Below are positions 11,161-22,765 of a stretch of 64,000 nt of DNA, piece by piece. The notes beneath the pieces are model-generated. The model was not told the origin of the DNA. It saw only the letters and a list, made by a program, of their open reading frames with translations, and ran no database searches. The stretch lies in NCBI GenBank assembly GCA_003993805.1, contig RSEF01000012.1, positions 9,513,115 to 9,577,114 on the forward strand, written 5' to 3'. A program made the position numbers and the translations under genes. The DNA is from Himantopus leucocephalus. Lineage: Eukaryota; Chordata; Aves; Charadriiformes; Recurvirostridae. Position 1 is the stretch's first letter. Each line of letters begins with the position of its first letter.

Positions 11161-13756
11161 CTCACCGAAAAAACAGCAAGCAAGATCTTGTCTGCCTGCG
11201 TTAGGGATTGCCCCCTCCCACCCCAAAACTAAATCTGTATGTGAAGGGATGGGTGAGGTTTCCCAGCTAAGCACTTCATTCCCAATGCTGTTATCTATAG
11301 TAGCATATTCAGTCTTCATATGGTGCTCACAAAAAGTAACAGATAAAGAAAGAAGATGGTGCGTATAAAATTTCTCATAATATTCTGTAAAAAATTTTAT
11401 CAATGGGTCTTCAGAATTCTAAAAGAGATGAAAGGTGCCTGAAACTAGAATAGTTAAGGTATGTAATAGAAATGTTAAGTGAGAGAACAAGAAAAATAAA
11501 AATAACTTAATATCTTGCATTACCTTGTGACATCCCGATGCCCAGCACAAAAAGCAGGCACTGGATGGCAGTGAAAGAGAAAGGCAGACGAGGTGATGGG
11601 GCAGAAGCTTTTTCTGGGATCAGACATGTTCCCTCCCATGTAGGCAGAATGCTTAAACCATGGACATCTTCCTGTGAGTCCTTAACAGCGCCTAATTTAG
11701 GTTTTACACTATGTATTGCTATGCACGTGGCTGCAGAGAGCGATTGAAAACATCTTAATGAGGTACTTGGGCTCCTTATATAGTCCATGAAGAGAGCTGG
11801 TGACTGACAAACAGCTGAGAAAGCCTGGGAGCGATCAGAGCAGCTCTGCTCTGTAGAAAACACAAAGCACAGCACAGTATGAACTTTCTCCCTTCAGGCA
11901 GGAAATAATTGCCTGCCTTCCCAAACCAGGGCACTTCTGTGCCTATGTGTCACTGGATAAAGTTTTCAGCTGAGCAAAGCACAAAATAGGAATTAGCCAT
12001 CTTCAGGGTTAACCAGTGCAGGATGGAGGCTTTCCAGGTTGCTCTTTGGGGTCCATACACCCCCTCGCACTTTGCTGATCAGCCTCACCCATGAAAGGCT
12101 CTGAGGAACGGCTTGTTAGACAGAAACCTCCAATCTGGTGGTGAATTCAAGGTCCTGGGGCCAGAGTTGCTTGGGACTTCACTGTTAACTGCATCCCTGT
12201 ACTCCCAGGCTGACAAACTGAGTGGTTGGGGAAAGAAATGACCAAACTAATTTCCTCCTGTGATAACCCCACCTGGGCAAGATGCTCACCTGGGGTGTCT
12301 CCAGCAGTGGAGACAGGATTTTGGACTCCTCGCCGTTCCCACCATGAGGCAGGGGCCACTGGCGCTGCCCAGGTCCATGAGGTGCCCAGCCAGAGTCACG
12401 TCCCATCCCGTAACGCAGGCTTTTCTGGGCTGCAGCAGCCGACTATTTCCAGAGAGATCCAGAATGAGCATTATTATTAGACATAGGCCTAAAGACACAT
12501 TAAAACATAATGAAGTGTCTTAATCACCCTTTACAAGCTAAATTTATCACAGGGAACCCTGTAAAATGAAAGTGAAAGAGCAATTCCACAACAACGCTTA
12601 CCCCAGACAGATTGAGAGATATTATTTGTTGTTAATGAATGGCAAATTCATTGCCGTCTTGTCCCCATGAATGAAATTTGTGGGGATGTGGAGCAAGGGC
12701 CCTGGGCTGCACAGAAAACATTTTGCAATCAGCTCACGGCACCTGTTTAAACTGCCTGGGAGCTTGGTTACACTGATGCTCTAATGCCCAGACACAGGCA
12801 TGTCTGCCTCAAAATCCTCTGCTAACCTGGGGCTCAATAGCTTTCTGGCCCCTCCAGATTCAATTGACTCCATCAGCAGGATTTTCCTTCACAGAGCCCA
12901 GGGGGAGAGCACAATGATTTCTGCAGCTTCTTTAATAAAGCCAAGACATCTCAGCCTAAGTGGTATCTTCCCCTGCATAATTAAATATTTGGCAGTGGCT
13001 AAATATTCGAGGTAAGTACCCTAGGTACATGATGTCTGCTGGGCGGCTGAGGTCCCAGCAGTACTCTGGCTAGGAAGCACCTGCAAAGTTGCTGTCCCTA
13101 TCCATGTGCATCCCCACCAGGCGATGCGAAGCGCTGGGGACTTCTGGCCTTTCCTCTCACCGTCTCCCCACAGCACTCTCAGAGCTCCCACCACTCCAAA
13201 CCTGCACCGTGCACTGCAGCCAAAGGGCAGCACGGGTGGACATCTCGCAGGATCCCTCTCTCCCGCAGGCTGGCTGCCTGGGCAGAGCCCAGCCCAGCCT
13301 TCAACACTGCCCTGAAGAATCCCACTGGGCTTCGTTAGAGACCTTTGCTCTGTTCAGCACAAGCGGTCAACAACCTCTGTCCTTTAGACGTGCCCTGGAT
13401 GTGCTGTTTTCCTGTAGCCTTAATGACAGTGACGCTGTGCATTGCGAATGCAGAAAAATCCATAGGCAAAGCAGAAAGGCTCTTCACCCAGACCCACTTG
13501 AAGTCTCTGAGGGCCTTGGGGCTGGGGGAGCACCCAGCTGCCTCTCCAGCTGATTAGAAGTCCTTACCTCCAACTCTCACTAAAGGCACGTCCATTGGGC
13601 AAACCAATGCACGCTCCTCTAAGTACAGGGGGAGTCAGTTTAAATAACTGGCTCTCAAGCCCAGATCAACCAGGCATCTCTCATTCTCCCGTTCCCACCT
13701 CATGCATGCCCTTTCTGTGTGCCCTTCTACCTCTTTGACCATAAATTTAAGTCGAT

Positions 13757-13770
13757 GTGCCTTAAGGCAC
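13757..13770. repeat. 14-bp perfect palindrome
   Basis: GTGCCTTAAGGCAC reads the same on both strands. It has no spacer and no flanking gene. It may be chance in 64 kb. Confidence 0.9.
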
Positions 13771-13939
13771 CCGATCTTTGCTCTTTGCCTGCTCTAGCCC
13801 TGAACACCGCGAAGCTGAACTTTTCTTCGCAGGGCTAATTTCTGCACAAAGCAGGGGGGGCAGGATGCACTCTCAGAGGGTAAATGTTTTAGAACTGTTC
13901 CAATGGACATCACAGGAAGCCTCAAAGCACAGCTGGAAA

Positions 13940-14085
13940 GGTCCAGCTCTCTGCTTTACCACTGATTCACTGCATGAGCGTGGATAAATAAATCATTTCA
14001 CCTCTTTCTGCCCCCATATAAAAAGAACTTATGGTGCCTTTCCTTTGTCAAGCACCGTGAGATCTCAGGGTAAAACACACTCAGA
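13940..14085 (+). mobile_element. MIR: MIR-like SINE fragment, diverged
   Basis: The stretch CTCTCTGCTTTACCACTGAT, TCACTGCATGAGCGTGGATA, AATCATTTCACCTCTTTCTG, CCCCCATATAAAAAG parallels the MIR order ctctgccacttactagctgtgtgacc.. aagtcacttaacctctctg.. cctcatctgtaaaatg. Similarity is moderate, and the 3' part is hard to delimit. Confidence 0.4.
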
Positions 14086-17000
14086 GTTTTATTAATTCTT
14101 CTTTTGGGCTCTTGTTATTACGGTGATCTGTGTGGTCATGCACCTTTGAAGTAAATATCAGCAGGAAATAGAAAAAGAGAGCTCCCCAGCATCCAGGGAT
14201 CAGACAGTCCCATCGATTGCAAATACACAGACTCATTTAAATGAGTGGGTGCTGCGCACACACAGCAGCTGGGACGGTCTGCTTCTGGCACGGCTCAGCT
14301 AGATGTCCTGGGTAACCTCCTGGACACACATCCAATCAAACCGACGGCGCGGGAAAAAAATCCTTCTTTATACATTTGCAGCTCTGCCATCATTAAAAGC
14401 CGATGGCGTAGCATGACCTTCCTGCCAGGAGACGCTGGCTAAGCTGTGTATTTTCCTTGAGGGTCTCATATATCGTCCTCTCCTGAAACGCGGCTGAGGC
14501 AGGTAACTGTTTGTTAGGCTGTGCACTGTGCACCTACTGGAAGATTGTACAAATACAGCATCTTCTTGTCCTTGAAGAGACTATAAATAAATGGGCTCTT
14601 ACCTTGACTGCAGGCTGCAGCATTAGTCAACACTCAAGCAGTTCATTTGTAAATTTGTACACAATAGAATCCAAGACACTTGAAAAAGCAGAATGTACCT
14701 TTTTTGTGTGCAAGTGGATTTAGCGCTTGAGCAAACTGCCGGACTAATAGGCTGAGAGACCAAAGGTTTGTATTTATCCACAGCAATACAGCTCAGACAG
14801 CCGCGGTGTCCATGCCCCCTCCTTTGCTGCCCCAGCAATGCCTTCAGAGCCTTCCAGGGATGCTGAAGGGACCCTGACACCCCTCTCCCCCCAGAAGGTG
14901 GTTATATCACATTGTGACTATCCATCCCTGGGACCTGGCTTTTTTACGTGGCCTTGCAACCTGAGAAACGACAGACCTCCTCCCACCATGTATCCCCTCC
15001 CTACATCCCTCCTTTGATATGGCTTCTGAATGGAAAACTTATGGTTTGTCTTGTCCAGTTCTGGGTACTCAGCATACCTGAAAAACAGGTCCAAAGCAGT
15101 GCACAGGAGCTGGATGTCAAAATGCAATATTTCTCTGCTGGTCACTTGGTATTTAATACATAATGGTTATCATATTTTTTTCCAGCTCTTGTTAGCCTTA
15201 TAGCTGGATGACTTAATTTATTCCTCATTGACTGTCTTCACTCTATCATTTCAGTAATTTATATTGTTTATGGTCTTGCCACTTTGAATTATTTAATTTT
15301 GCAATGTATTTTGGAGAGATTTTTGCCCGGTGGAACGTACCGTGTCACCCTGCCGCATCTTGTGCTGCTCCAATTTCTGGCAGTCCCACTGTACAGGAAC
15401 GCAAGGGATGAAACAAAGGGAGGCCTCAGCCTCATCATCTGCATGAAACGAGCCCAGACTGATCAGTCTCGTTTCCTGAGCTATCGGCTCTTGCCTCAGT
15501 TGCATTGTGTGGGATCCTGTGTGATTACTGAGAACCAAGGACAGACTCTGCACAAACGCCTCTGAAGGAAGAATTAAAAACCATCACACGCTTAGTGAGG
15601 CTAAATGAGTATTCAAATTGGCTAATAAAAAAGTAATGAGGAGTGCCTGCAGCCCTGAGCCACCTAAAGAAAATCAACAAATGCCAGCTACAATGCAAAC
15701 ACTTTCCGCGGTCGGGAGTGGGGATTTCAAAACAAGGCAGGGAGGGCTTGTGGGGATGGCAGAGAAAAACGACACGTGAATCCCAGCTGCTGGAGGAAGC
15801 AGAAGGGAAAATCATGGGGGAGTTTTTTCACTGAAGGCAAAGACAGAGCCACTCCAGGGAGCTCCCTGCCAAAACAGGGCACAGAGTTTTGGCACAAAAA
15901 TGATACAAAACAGCCCCATCCTCCCTGAGGAGCTTCAGGAGGAAGACCTCACCTGGGTATTGTACACCTTCTTTGAAAGCTGAGCAACAGCCTGCCAGGT
16001 TTCCTCCTCCAGCCCAAAACCCCTTTGAAAGCAGGGCCTCTCCCAAGGATGTCTTCGAGTTTGGGTTCAGGTCCTTTGAAGCCATCTCCAGGCTGCTGGG
16101 GGAATGCACCGCCACCATGCATGGTTTCACGAAGGCCATACCCCCACTGCATCATAGTGGTCCTGTAGCATCGTCCAGCTGGAGATTCTTTTCCTGGGCA
16201 TCACCTGCCTAGAGATCAGAGGATTTAACACACAGGAGGGTCCTTCCCAGAGAACAACTCTCTCCACCTTTCTTCAGATGAGCAGACGTCATCTCTGGTG
16301 CTTCCTATTTTCTTCCATCAATGGTGGGAGCTTAAATTCTATGTGTGATGTTGGGATAGATAAAGTTGGTGAGATGTGTGCTACTGAAGGGAAATCACCG
16401 TCGTGCACAGCATTGGAATAGGATGCCGAGCCACCATCTCCCTTGGTCACCCCAGTGGGACGAAGGAGAGGAGGAGGTGACAGTGGATAGGTGTGTGAAG
16501 AGAACTATTTAGAGACTGGGAAATACCCAGGTGCCCTGGAGACCATATAAGTATCTATGACAAGACAGTGAGAATAATTAGCTCGACAGCTGTGGGTACT
16601 GATCAGGAGCATTTTTAACAGCATCCTGTCATGTTTGCGTTTATTACTACAGTCCAATGAGGTGTGATGACATTTTTCCTGGTGATGGCTTTCCTTCCAG
16701 GAAGCACTGAGGTGCAGTTACATTTCATTAGGTATCTTGAGGGTCCTTGGCATATTCTGTCCCTCATTTAAAACTCAAAGCACCTTTTAAAAAATGACAA
16801 GTCAAAGAACTTGAGTCTAACAGACCTGTGGGAATTACGGCTGACTTTGCAGGGGTCATGGTGTTAGAGTGTAAATGAGCTCAAAAGCAGGCCAAAGCAA
16901 GCTTTAAAATGCATAGTTCAATGGGTAATGGGATTTCCTGGCCTTCCAGGCTCAAAATCTTTCCCTCAGCAGGCTCTCTTATGTTAGTTATCTCTTCTGC

Positions 17001-17989
17001 TCAAGAACAGTGGCTGAGCAGAGCAGCTGAACTTCAACATGTGAAGGAACAAGGGTGGAAAAGTTGAACAAAGTGTCATCCTCAGAGTACCCCGAGTTCA
17101 AACTGGGGTGACAGTCTGCAGGTTGGCACTTGTGTCTTCCCAACGCACTTATCTAACACCCTCCGGAATGATACCTTCCCCTTTGCAAGAAGCTCAAGGG
17201 CCAGCAAAGGAGAGTCAAGTAACATTGACTTTTGTACCACAGCTAGGAATGACAGAAAAGGAGTGTGAAATAAGAAAATCCTGGAAGAGAGCCAGGGAAT
17301 GTGTTTTCCAGAAACATATAATCTGTAATTGGGCTAATTCTGATGTATTTGTGTCTCCAATTCTTTGTTTCCCTGTTGTCTGTATAACTCTTGATTGGAA
17401 CATTCGACGTTGCTTTTGTGAGTTCCTAAATCCAATCCTCTCTGATGATGTACATGAATGTGCATCTGATGGATGTTTTCCAGCACCTTTTTGTTGCCTC
17501 AATTAAGGGATAATGAATAAGAATTGTTCCTATTTGTAAAACATCTCCTGCTATTTCCTGCTTCCCAATTGGTTGGACAATGTGTCTTAATTAAACACAA
17601 AGCCTAGTAACATCTTTCAGGGGAGACAGACAGAGACTGGAAAGAGGAAGAAAAGGAGGAGGAAGGGAGAGGTGAGGGGCTGTTGTACTTTCAGTGACTT
17701 GCTTGTGGAGGCATATTTGATTTGTTGCGGTAATAGTTACACCTTGCAGTTTTCTCCAAGTCTGATACTGGGGGAATGGGTAAGGACATCACAGCAATCT
17801 CCACTCAGATCCATAACTCTATAGAATACCAAAATCGATGCCTCAGGGAATAAGAAATGAGATTTCTACATGCCTTTCGTTTTTAGTCACCAGACAAAAT
17901 CCAGTTCATCTCCCAAGGTGCAAAGAGAAATTACCATCACCTGGATACCTGCTGGTCCTATGCAACATAAGCTTATAGATAGCATGTAA

Positions 17990-18041
17990 GAAAAGTAAAA
18001 TAAAATAAAATAACATAAAACAAAACAAAACAAATAAAAAC
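17990..18041. repeat. AAAAT/AAAAC imperfect microsatellite
   Basis: Pentamer-like repeats, first AAAAT then AAAAC, over about 50 bases. Confidence 0.9.
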
Positions 18042-18437
18042 AGAAGACACCTTACTGTATCTGTCTTAGCAGAGATATGCAGGAAAGATGAGGTCACAAA
18101 TTTTTACTAAACTCATCACTTCGGGTTCATATATTCCAGGGTATGAGGGGGTGAAGCTCTCTTTGCTCTCTCTGCTGCTGTGTGAAGGGAGAGTGGGCAT
18201 ACCATGCCATCATTCACCAGCACACAGTTCATATGATTATATGATTTTAAATCAAATCCATCTGGATCTAGCACAAGCATAAAACATGCAATTTCATGTT
18301 TTAGGCCAATTAAAGGTATTATATCATGTCATCTATTCTGCCCATGAAAAAGCAGCTTTAGCCTGATCTTTAGCCTCTGAGATCTCCTCCATCATCCGAT
18401 CAAACATGTCTGTTTTGTCCTCTTTGGTTAAAACCTG

Positions 18438-18845
18438 CCGCTTTGAGCCCTGAGTCTGTTAGATCAGCTGCTCCTCCTGCCTCGCCTGCTATTTCCAATG
18501 AGCGGCAGGGTGTGACATTTGTGAGGAGGATCGGATTATGCGCCGCGATGCCATCGCTGACTAATCAGATTCCCTCCACCCTTCCTGCTCGCTGCCTCTG
18601 CCAAACTTTCCCATCCGCAGAGGGCGAGGGGCGACCGCAGGAAATCCTCACCCCGCGCGGGGAGCCTGGCCCCTGGTTTAAGTGGAGCCATATGTATAAT
18701 GCTTAACACACAACGCTGGCAAAGGAGGGAGGCGATAAAAGTCTTTGGAGCTTGTGTTACACATGCAAATATCGCCTGTGAAAGGCAAGTCTGTCTCCTT
18801 TGACACTGCTTGTAATCCTGATGTCATCCTCTTCACTCCCTCTCG
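18438..18845. promoter_or_regulatory. CpG-rich segment with homeodomain and octamer sites, candidate enhancer
   Basis: About 16 CpG fall in 18438-18660, then an AT-richer right half. Motifs in order: a CCAAT at about 18494, GACTAATCAGATT (K50-type homeodomain core TAATC), TCCGCAGAGGGCGA at 18614-18627 (CTCF-like core), TTAAGTGG (NKX2-like), CCATATG E-box, and a perfect POU octamer ATGCAAAT at 18763-18770. The mixture of many intact motifs is typical of vertebrate developmental enhancers. Function is inferred only. Confidence 0.42.
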
Positions 18846-20029
18846 CACACACAGTGTTTAGTTTGTCACGGTGTATCTAACACAAGACTAAAACCGTGTG
18901 GGGCAGCAGAATTTTGCATGTATCCTGAAGCCAAGTCTTCATCCCCACAGCATCTGTATGTTTAAATATAGAAATGGGGAGGCATGACAGAAAGATGAGG
19001 GAATTGCATCTGGTCTTTGTCATCCTAATATAACTCTGTAGTGGCATCTGTGAGCCTAGAGCAGCTCCAGCTGAAATAACTGGCCAACCCTTCCTGTCTG
19101 CTGGGATATCCCAGGCAAACCCATGCCCTGAGCTCTGCTGTTTCTTTATATTTACTCCAGGGAAGCTGGGATCAAATACTGGATCTGTGCAGCAAAAATA
19201 TTCCATTTGCCCTAGTGTGCCTAATCCATCTCTAGCTGAAAATGAGGAGACACCAATAGATATTAAACTCCATGACTTAGTGTGGATAAAAGAAGGCACG
19301 TTAACCCATCTGGATCCTGGCATCATCTTTTGGTTCACAAAATAAAGAGCGGCAGCATAAGCATCTCCCATTGCTCTGCTTCAAAGCCCCGATCTGCAAG
19401 CACCTTGCCAGATAAGAAAGACAAGCTGAATTTCCATGGTCCCCTCAAACCCAAGCTTCTCTGAAGCTGCCAGTGAAAGGATGGGCTACTTTGTTCTCTC
19501 TGTTGATACCATGTAAAATGTGCTTAGGTACTCTAGAGATGGAGGCTCCTGTAACAAGGAGATAAGCTCGAGGTAGTGGCGGCTCTGGTGATAGGGACAG
19601 GGATGTTTGAGTGCTGGACACAATGCTGGGGCTCTCAGGAAGACATCAAATGGGCTGATAAGGATATTCCCCATCCAGGCTGAGCAGAGACCCAGTGGCC
19701 AGACCTTTATCTTTCCCCCCACATGGGCTCCGTGCTCTCCTTTGCGATAAAAAGCCTTGTGCTTAGACCAAGGAAAATAAAAAGAGCCAAACATCCCTGA
19801 GGCGCTCCTTCCTCAGGAGGGGACCATGCCAGCTTGGCGCTTTTTCCCCTCATCCCCTCCTTTCCTTCTCAACACCCCTGTGTTTTCCCAGTTCCTCCTC
19901 TCCTGTCCCGATTCCCCCTGCCTGTGCCTTGCCTCAAGAGTCAGCAAAGCTGGGGACATCCTACGTGGGAGCATTGCTGCTCTCCGTGCAGGAGATGCCA
20001 TAGGGTTTTTTCTTTTTTCCACTGCAACT

Positions 20030-20320
20030 TAAAAAAAAAGTAATTCTGCTAGCCACTCAATAATTAATGCTTATGAGCACTGATTCAGCATGTCAGGAAG
20101 AGAATTTTGCACTCTTATTGTAGTCTTTTGTAATTGAATCTTATGCTGTTATATTAGTGTGGCCCCAGGTGAGTATGCAATAGCTGAGGGGGGGAAAAAA
20201 GGTAAGATAAAGGAATTACAATAGAGCCAAGCTAATGTGAGAACAAGGCAATGTCTTCTGTGCCTCAAGGTGTTAAGTTAATCTCTGATAAGTTATTAAC
20301 TTATTAATAGGCTGAGAAGG
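20030..20320. promoter_or_regulatory. AT-rich candidate conserved element
   Basis: Contains TAATTAAT (20061-20068), a MARE/AP-1-like TGATTCAGCA (20081-20090), GTAATTGAAT, and the GTTATTAAC palindrome at 20288-20304. Dense homeodomain cores in non-repetitive DNA suggest an enhancer. Confidence 0.35.
20288..20304. repeat. 17-bp AT-rich palindrome (HNF1-like)
   Basis: ATAAGTTA-T-TAACTTAT has 8-bp arms around one base. The core GTTATTAAC is close to the HNF1/POU-homeodomain dimer site GTTAATNATTAAC but is shorter by internal bases. Confidence 0.85.
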
Positions 20321-22651
20321 GATGAACTACTTTTCATCCAAAGTCCCAAGTGCTCCTCGTTTTCTTCCACATACTTCTCCTTGTCAACTAATTCTCCTTC
20401 GGCGCTGCTCCCCCCATTGCTCTGCCTCCCTTCCTCTGCATATCCTGTTTCAGCTGTAATGAAATCCACTCGGAGGAGCTCCTCTGTGGAGTGATCACAT
20501 CGTCCTCGAAGCCTGGGATGTGGGGACTGCAGGAAAGATTCAGGGGCAGAAATCGAGAGGATGAAAGTGAAAGAAAACTTTACAGAAGTTTCTAATTAAT
20601 CTCTCCTCCTGTTTTTGACTAATCACTGAAGTGGAAAAGCAAAAAGAGAGGTCAGCGGTCTTCAGATTAAACAAAAGGACTCAGAGTTACGCACCTCCAT
20701 CCCAGCTCTCAGTCCAGCACTGGGTTCACAGGGAGTATTTCTGCACTCAGGGCTCGATGTATGGTGCATTACCTGAGACCATGGCATTTTCCAGCCCTTC
20801 TTCTGACATTGTCTTCATCTTCTTCATAGTTCTCACTCACTCCAGTGTCTCCGAAGCCAGAGCAGGAGTTTAAAACTGATGAAATGGGTCTGAAAAGCTC
20901 AAGGAAAAGCTTCTGTTGAGGAAAGAGGGACAGGTCCCAGCTCACGCTCAGGGGATGTAATTTCTCCTCATAGTTGGATTCACTTTGCTGCTGAACTGTC
21001 TCACTCATCCTCTCTTGAAGCCACAGTGAGGTGAACTGCTGTGCTGGAAGGGGGCTTTTCCTCACCATCCCCATTGCATAGCCTCAGAGCACCTACTGGA
21101 AACCCCAGCTTGTACTTTCCCCCAGGTCTTTTCTGCCAAGGAGGGACATCTCCCAGTGGTGCAATGAGGAGGTATTAAGCTGGTGATCACAAGGTTTGAA
21201 GCTCCCTTTTGAGTGTGGTTCAGCAAGAGACGGATCCAGGGTCTCTGCCCAGTGCCATTCCCTTCAACTGGCCAAAAGTGAAAAGAGAAATGGTTTAAAT
21301 GGTGCTGGAAGATGAGTGGCCGTGCCTTTGGCCCAGAGGAGCAGGCTACAGAGGGCCGACACAACACCACAATGGGCTTCTGACATCCTGACCAGGCCAG
21401 AGATGTCCCTGCAACACCCCACAAGAGCACAATACCATTTCTCCAGCGTTAAAAATGAGCTGTGCTTTCAATCTTCCCTTCCAAGCTCAGACACTGGTGC
21501 TGAGGTTGCAGGAAGCAGATAAAAAGGATACTGTTCATTATAATCTGCAGAAGACAATGAACCTGGCAATTCTTCCACACGAAAAATCAGTGACCTTTCA
21601 GCTGGGGAAAGGCACGGGGCATCGCATGCCTTAGCACAGGGGGGTGGAAAATAACCAGCAGCCAACTTTGGAAAAACACCCAAGGGGTCGTCTTTGAATC
21701 AGCTGAGGCTTCAGCCTAAATCTTTCCGTTCGCTCGTAGACAGGTTGGCATCTCTGTCTGTGCTGCTGCTGCGGCTGCACGGGGTAGAGAGCTCATCAGA
21801 GCATGAAAGAGATTGTGATAAAGATACACTGACTGCCATCCTCCTTCCACTGGAAACAGGCTCAGCTTCATATCCAGATGACATCTCAAACACCAGCACC
21901 AGAAAGCGGGGAGGGAGGGGTTGCTCTTTCTTTGCCCTTTCTGGTTTTGATATTATGATTATTATTTGTAATTATTTATTGAAAGGGCAGTTTCTCAGGT
22001 ATATAAATAGAGGCAAAAGAAGTCCCCTTCCCCCTCCCTGCTTCAGTGCATTCACCTCTTTCATGCCGCACCCAAGCTGGTTGAATTGTTCGGTAGATAA
22101 AAGCCTTTGTTGAAGATTCCCCTGCATTCCCACTTCATGAGCTATTCCCATGCCAGTTCTGCTTTCCAGCAATATCAGCTGTGCATATAAATTTTTAGGC
22201 TCATCTGGATGAATTCTCTTCTGCCAGCCAGCTGTTTGAAAGCATTCCCTGAGACCACGTGCCGTTTGCTCCGCGGAGGTTGGCTGGCACCAACATTCCC
22301 CGGGATGCTGCTGTCCTGCCTGGATGCGATGCACTTGTCACCATGATGAGGAAGGGGTAAAACACCTTCCATCCCCAGGGCTTGCCCAAAGTGGGCTAGT
22401 TCATATGCAAGACTCTTCTAGCCTTTGCCAGGTGACAGCAGCTTCAAGATAGTCTTCTGTCAGCTGAAGTTCACAATTCATGCCAGCCTCAGGGGAGGGT
22501 ACCATAGGAACTGTTACCAAAATACTTTCAGTGTGATGAAAGCAGTTATACTCAGGAAAGCAAGGCTGGGTCTTGCAGGCATCCAGCCAGGGAAAAGCAA
22601 CAACCTACAGTCAACTAGGTTAAGTCTGCACTCTGTCCCTGATGCCTCATG

Positions 22652-22765
22652 AAACCTTTGGTGAGACGCTTCACTGGGTCTCAGTTGTCCCTCTGTAAAT
22701 GTGGGGGAAATAACAGCACTGTCCCACCTCACCAAGGCGCTGTCAGGATGAATACCCCAGTGACC
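22652..22765 (+). mobile_element. MIR: MIR-like SINE fragment, diverged
   Basis: The segment contains CTTCACTGGGTCTCAGTTGT, then CCCTCTGTAAATGTGGGGG and AAATAACAGCACTGTCCCAC, then CCTCACCAAGGCGCTGTCAG. This follows the order of the MIR middle and 3' part (cacttaacctctctg.. cctcagtttcc.. ctgtaaaatgggg.. ataacag.. acctcacagggttgttgtgag). It is more decayed than the copy at 53.3 kb. Identification is by eye. Confidence 0.45.

Larger units (their letters stand above)
9862..18437. other. Non-coding stretch
   Basis: Holds the 15-bp direct repeat at 10.4 kb, the candidate element at 10.56-11.16 kb, the ACAGGG-AA-CCCTGT repeat at 12549-12562, an exon-like but unsupported segment at 12858-13011, the palindrome at 13757, the MIR-like fragment at 13.9 kb, a purine-rich run at 17.64-17.68 kb and the AAAAT microsatellite at 18.0 kb. 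Nothing else was recognised. Confidence 0.65.

Noticed and set aside
12858..13011. Exon-like segment on the plus strand, acceptor GGCCCCTCCAG and donor GAG|GTAAGT, 154 nt
   Set aside because: Splice motifs are good and one frame is open, but the sequence is AT-rich with no codon bias or recognisable peptide. Such pairs are expected by chance in a window of this size.
13757..13770. GTGCCTTAAGGCAC considered as an operator-like site
   Set aside because: A single 14-bp palindrome is not improbable in 64 kb, and there is no gene next to it. It is listed only as a repeat.
21711..21899. Ser-rich minus-strand open frame that could be a C-terminal exon
   Set aside because: The acceptor candidate is poor, and the plus strand is also open over the same bases. 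The evidence is not enough to call it.
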